Shown in pieces: positions 5,566 to 8,171 of a stretch of DNA of 8,171 bases. Source of the DNA: an uncultured Peptococcaceae bacterium. Lineage in GTDB: Bacteria; Bacillota; Desulfotomaculia; Desulfotomaculales; Desulfallaceae. The stretch lies in contig CAJYBN010000126.1 of NCBI GenBank assembly GCA_913064925.1, positions 1-8,171 on the forward strand, given 5' to 3'. Under the pieces are notes generated by a model. That model was not told where the DNA came from. It saw only the letters and a list, made by a program, of their open reading frames with translations, and made no database searches. Each line of letters starts with the position of its first letter. The stretch's first letter is position 1. The position numbers were made by a program, and so were the translations under genes.

Positions 5566-6674
5566 GAGAGGTCAAGGTTAACCTGGGCAACCGCGCTTAC
5601 AACATTATCATTGACCGGGGGTTATTGGCGCGCGCCGGCCGGCTTATCGCCCGGCTGCCCGTCGGGAGAAAGGCCATGCTGGTAACCAACCCCCTGGTGG
5701 GCGAAATGTATGCCGACCTGTTGACGGAGAGCCTGTCCCGGGCCGGAATAACGGTCACCCGTGTGGATGTGCCCGACGGGGAACGGTACAAAACGCTGGC
5801 CAGTGCGGAAATGCTGTACGACCGGGCTTTCAGCGCCGGGCTGGACAGGCGCTGCCCCGTGGTGGCGCTGGGCGGCGGCGTGGTGGGCGACCTGGCCGGC
5901 TTTGTCGCCGCCACGTACATGCGGGGGGTACCCTTCATCCAGGTGCCTACCACCCTCCTGGCCCAGGTGGACAGCAGCGTTGGGGGCAAGGTGGCGGTAA
6001 ATCATCCCCGTGGCAAGAACATTATCGGGGCGTTTTACCAGCCCGCGCTGGTTATTTCCGACACGGACACATTGCGCACCCTGGACGGCAGGGAGATACG
6101 CTCCGGGCTGGCCGAGGTAATCAAATACGGCATTATCGGGGACGCGGCGTTTTTCAACTGGCTGGAAAGCAATATCGACAGGGTGCTGGCGCTGGAGCCG
6201 GAAGCCCTGGCCCACGTCATTGAAAGATCCTGCCGCAGCAAGGCCCGGGTGGTGGAAAACGACGAAACCGAGCAGGGAAACCGGGCGATATTGAATCTCG
6301 GCCATACGGTGGGGCACGCCATTGAGGCGCTGGCCGGGTACGGCCGGTATACCCACGGGGAGGCCGTGGCCATCGGGACAGCAGTGGCCGCGCGCATGGC
6401 GGTGGATATGGGGCTGCTGCAGGCGGAAGAGGAACAAAGGATCAGGAACCTGCTCGCCCGGGCCGGGCTGCCCCTGGCGGTGCCGGAAGAACTGGCCACC
6501 GGTGATATCATCAACTCCATGTACGGCGACAAAAAAACTTTCGGCGGTGAAATTACATTTATTTTGCTGAAAACCATTGGCAGCGCGGTTATCTGCAAGA
6601 ACGTGCCCGAAGTATACATAGACCGGGCCATTGACGCCTTGCGGGAACAAAGCGTGGATTCACAAAACCGTTGA
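5562..6674 (+). CDS. aroB: 3-dehydroquinate synthase
   Basis: AroB cyclises DAHP to 3-dehydroquinate, the second step of the shikimate pathway, using NAD+ and a divalent metal (Zn or Co). The 370-residue protein shows PDGERYKTL (71-79), the nucleotide-binding GGGVVGDLAGF (104-114), PTTLLAQVDSSVGGK (129-143) and NHPRGKNIIGAFYQP (147-161). The metal ligands are E184 in GLAEVIKYG, H248 in LNLGHTVGH and H265 in HGEAVAIG. All expected active-site segments are present, so it should be functional. The ATG overlaps the aroK stop as ATGA and has no good ribosome site of its own, which points to translational coupling. After its stop at 6674 the cluster changes from aromatic biosynthesis to pilus/secretion genes with only 20 bases in between. 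Confidence 0.97.
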   Translation: MREVKVNLGNRAYNIIIDRGLLARAGRLIARLPVGRKAMLVTNPLVGEMYADLLTESLSRAGITVTRVDVPDGERYKTLASAEMLYDRAFSAGLDRRCPVVALGGGVVGDLAGFVAATYMRGVPFIQVPTTLLAQVDSSVGGKVAVNHPRGKNIIGAFYQPALVISDTDTLRTLDGREIRSGLAEVIKYGIIGDAAFFNWLESNIDRVLALEPEALAHVIERSCRSKARVVENDETEQGNRAILNLGHTVGHAIEALAGYGRYTHGEAVAIGTAVAARMAVDMGLLQAEEEQRIRNLLARAGLPLAVPEELATGDIINSMYGDKKTFGGEITFILLKTIGSAVICKNVPEVYIDRAIDALREQSVDSQNR

Positions 6675-6694
6675 GTGCACGGGAGTTGTAACCT

Positions 6695-6862
6695 ATGGTC
6701 ACGAAAAGCAGGTCTCAACGGCTGGGGGATTTGCTGCTAAAGCATAACATCATTACCCGGCAGCAGTTGGATAAAGCTTTAAAGGTACAGAAAGAAACCG
6801 GCGAACGACTGGGCAAAGTTCTGGTCGATCTCGGCTATGCCACGGACAGGGAAAACCCTTAA
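6695..6862 (+). pseudogene. Orphan GspE/PilB N-terminal domain fragment (55 codons)
   Basis: A 55-codon ORF with an intact ribosome site, CGGGAG (6680-6685) at 9 bases, matches the start of the full GspE/PilB gene that follows. In an ungapped hand alignment residues 9-54 share 27 of 46 positions with the same-numbered residues of that protein, including RLGDLLL, VQK and TGERLG. Similarity stops at TDREN, where the neighbour has TEQDI, and a TAA follows two codons later. Shifting the frame by one base near 6855-6859 (AACCCTT) reads on as LKKA, which fits LNTL of the neighbour weakly, so a one-base insertion followed by loss of the rest is plausible. The domain (T2SSE_N/MshEN-like) alone lacks any ATPase part. 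I think it is the stump of an older or duplicated gene; a short stand-alone protein that is still translated cannot be excluded, since its start signals are intact. Confidence 0.65.
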
Positions 6863-6967
6863 AAAGGCCATTCCCTTCGGCCCTTTTCTTTCATCGGGGC
6901 CCATGCTGGCCGTGTTAACAGGGGATAAGGTTATTTTCTGGTATCTGAACCTGTGGGGTGGTTGAAA

Positions 6968-8171
6968 ATGGCCGCTGTTTATACCAAAAAGCGCCTGGGG
7001 GACCTCCTCCTGCAGGCCGGCTTGATTACCCCGGAGCAGTTGAACCAGGCGCTGCAGGTGCAAAAGCAGACCGGGGAGCGCCTGGGCCGGGTTCTAATCA
7101 ACCTGGGCCTGGTCACGGAGCAGGACATCCTGAACACCCTGGAAATGCAGTTGGGCATTCCCCAGATTACCCTGATGGACAAAGTCGACCCCGTAATGAT
7201 CAAATCTCTCCCCGAGGCCATCCTGCGCCGGCATAAGGTGGTGCCCGTGAAAAAAGAGGGACGGCGGCTGATCGTGGCCATGTCCGACCCCCTGAACCTG
7301 GTAGCCCTGGACGACATCCGCCTGGCCAGCGGGCTGGAAGTGGAGCCGGTGCTGGCCCGGGAAGAGGAAATCGACGCCGTCCTCCAGAAGGTCTTTGGCC
7401 TTACCTTTGTGGAGCAGACCTTCGGCCAGCCGGCCGCCCCGGAGGAGCGGGAAATCCAGACCCTCACCCTGGCGGCGGGGGATGAGGTGCCCCCGGAGGA
7501 AGCACCGGTGGTGCGCCTGGTCAACACCATCATTGCCCAGGCGGTGGCGGAGAAGGCCAGCGACATTCATATTGAACCACAGGAGGACCGGATGCTGGTG
7601 CGTTACCGGGTGGATGGGTTGTTGAGGGAAGTCCTTACTCTACCCAAGCACATCCGCTCCAACCTTACTACCAGGATCAAAATCCTGGCCGGCCTGGATA
7701 TTGCCGAAAAGCGCCTCCCCCAGGACGGCCGGTTTCAGGTTAAGTACGGAGAACTGGACATAGATGTGAGGGTATCTACCCTGCCTACGGTTCACGGGGA
7801 AAAGGTAGTCCTCCGTTTGCTGCTTAAGAGCGGGCGGATACTGCCCGTTGACCAGCTGGGATTCCACCGCTACAACCTGGAGCGTTTTACAGAGGTAATT
7901 CATCGCACTTCCGGCATGATCCTGGTCACCGGGCCCACCGGCAGCGGCAAGACCACCACCCTGTACGCGATACTGGCCCAGTTGAATTCCCCAGAACGCA
8001 ATATTATTACCATAGAGGACCCGGTGGAGTACCTCCTGCGGGGGATCAACCAGACCCAAATCAACGTGAAAGCCGGGCTTACCTTTGCCGCCGGCCTGCG
8101 CTCCATCCTCCGCCAGGACCCGGACATCATCATGGTGGGCGAAATAAGGGACGGGGAGACGGCTCAGATCG
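6968..8171 (+). CDS. pilB: GspE/PilB-family secretion/pilus assembly ATPase (3' end outside the window)
   Basis: This cytoplasmic ATPase powers type IV pilus extension or type II secretion by turning a hexameric motor under the inner-membrane platform protein. The window shows 401 codons and cuts the gene in its ATPase domain; family members are usually about 550-570 residues. The N-terminal T2SSE_N/MshEN domain spans about 1-150 (RLGDLLL, TGERLG, QLGIPQITL). An acidic linker follows, then SDIHIEP (198-204), the Walker A GPTGSGKT (322-329), the acidic IEDPVEY (349-355) and Walker B-like MVGEIRD (389-395). The tetracysteine zinc motif, if present, lies beyond the edge. ATG 6968 is preceded by GGGGTGG at 6 bases. 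PilB or GspE cannot be separated by sequence alone; the Gram-positive context favours a type IV pilus-like system, with pilT and pilC expected downstream. Compared with the aro genes its codons lean to CTC, GCC and GAG, a hint of a different history. Confidence 0.93.
   Translation, partial: MAAVYTKKRLGDLLLQAGLITPEQLNQALQVQKQTGERLGRVLINLGLVTEQDILNTLEMQLGIPQITLMDKVDPVMIKSLPEAILRRHKVVPVKKEGRRLIVAMSDPLNLVALDDIRLASGLEVEPVLAREEEIDAVLQKVFGLTFVEQTFGQPAAPEEREIQTLTLAAGDEVPPEEAPVVRLVNTIIAQAVAEKASDIHIEPQEDRMLVRYRVDGLLREVLTLPKHIRSNLTTRIKILAGLDIAEKRLPQDGRFQVKYGELDIDVRVSTLPTVHGEKVVLRLLLKSGRILPVDQLGFHRYNLERFTEVIHRTSGMILVTGPTGSGKTTTLYAILAQLNSPERNIITIEDPVEYLLRGINQTQINVKAGLTFAAGLRSILRQDPDIIMVGEIRDGETAQI

Noticed and set aside
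5622..6650. Long minus-strand open frame of 342 codons opposite aroB
   Set aside because: It is the shadow of a GC-rich gene on the other strand: aroB is complete with all active-site motifs, and the antisense product shows no recognisable motif.
6861..6887. Terminator-like hairpin AAAAAGGCC ... GGCCCTTTT
   Set aside because: The stem is only four base pairs before a bulged C and the T run is interrupted; too weak to list as a terminator, although it may slow the polymerase.
6903..6965. Twenty-codon ORF between the GspE stump and the full gene
   Set aside because: No ribosome site and no recognisable similarity; more likely leftover sequence after the frameshifted fragment.
1..8171. CRISPR arrays, tRNA or rRNA genes, insertion sequences, defence systems
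   Set aside because: I saw no regularly spaced repeats, tRNA-like cloverleaf segments, transposase motifs or target-site duplications on either strand. The window is mainly housekeeping genes.

Overview
The window looks like a chromosomal segment from a GC-rich member of the Clostridia/Firmicutes, most likely the Desulfotomaculum-Pelotomaculum (Peptococcaceae) type. This rests on strong Shine-Dalgarno sites (GGGAG, AAGGGAGG), Firmicute-style TTGACT/TATAAT promoters in AT-rich gaps, a two-cluster clostridial ferredoxin, a YqeG-AroE pairing as in Bacillus, and an aro cluster running into type IV pilus/type II secretion genes. The lineage is an inference from gene content and style; no marker gene settles it.

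Left part (1-1375): a 255-residue regulator made of three XRE/Cro-type helix-turn-helix domains is followed by a two-gene unit, a 56-residue 2[4Fe-4S] ferredoxin and an FmdB-type zinc-ribbon protein, closed by a clear intrinsic terminator. The regulator and the ferredoxin each have a good sigma-A-type promoter. Both promoters carry the same inverted repeat, ACTAT-N6-ATAGT, overlapping the -35 box. This suggests that the triple-HTH protein controls itself and the ferredoxin-fmdB unit.

Middle gap (1376-1759): this holds the decayed minus-strand remains of a glutaredoxin/NrdH-like gene (cis-proline region kept, CxxC active site gone, one frameshift), a GC-rich hairpin beyond its 3' end, and the untranslated leader of the next operon with a small inverted repeat.

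Right part (1760-8171): one long plus-strand cluster. It runs from a MobA-like molybdenum cofactor nucleotidyltransferase and a YqeG-type HAD phosphatase to four shikimate-pathway enzymes: AroE, AroC, AroK and AroB. Gaps are short, and aroC/aroK and aroK/aroB overlap at their stop/start codons, so translation is probably coupled. AroB, AroE, AroK and AroC cover steps 2, 4, 5 and 7 from DAHP to chorismate. DAHP synthase, 3-dehydroquinase and EPSP synthase are not in the window. The cluster then passes into a pilus/secretion locus: a 55-codon orphan copy of a GspE/PilB N-terminal domain, then a full-size GspE/PilB ATPase that runs off the right edge.

Nothing here is an obviously new defence or mobile system. 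The points most worth a second look are the shared operator of the triple-HTH regulator, the eroded glutaredoxin gene and the duplicated GspE N-terminus.
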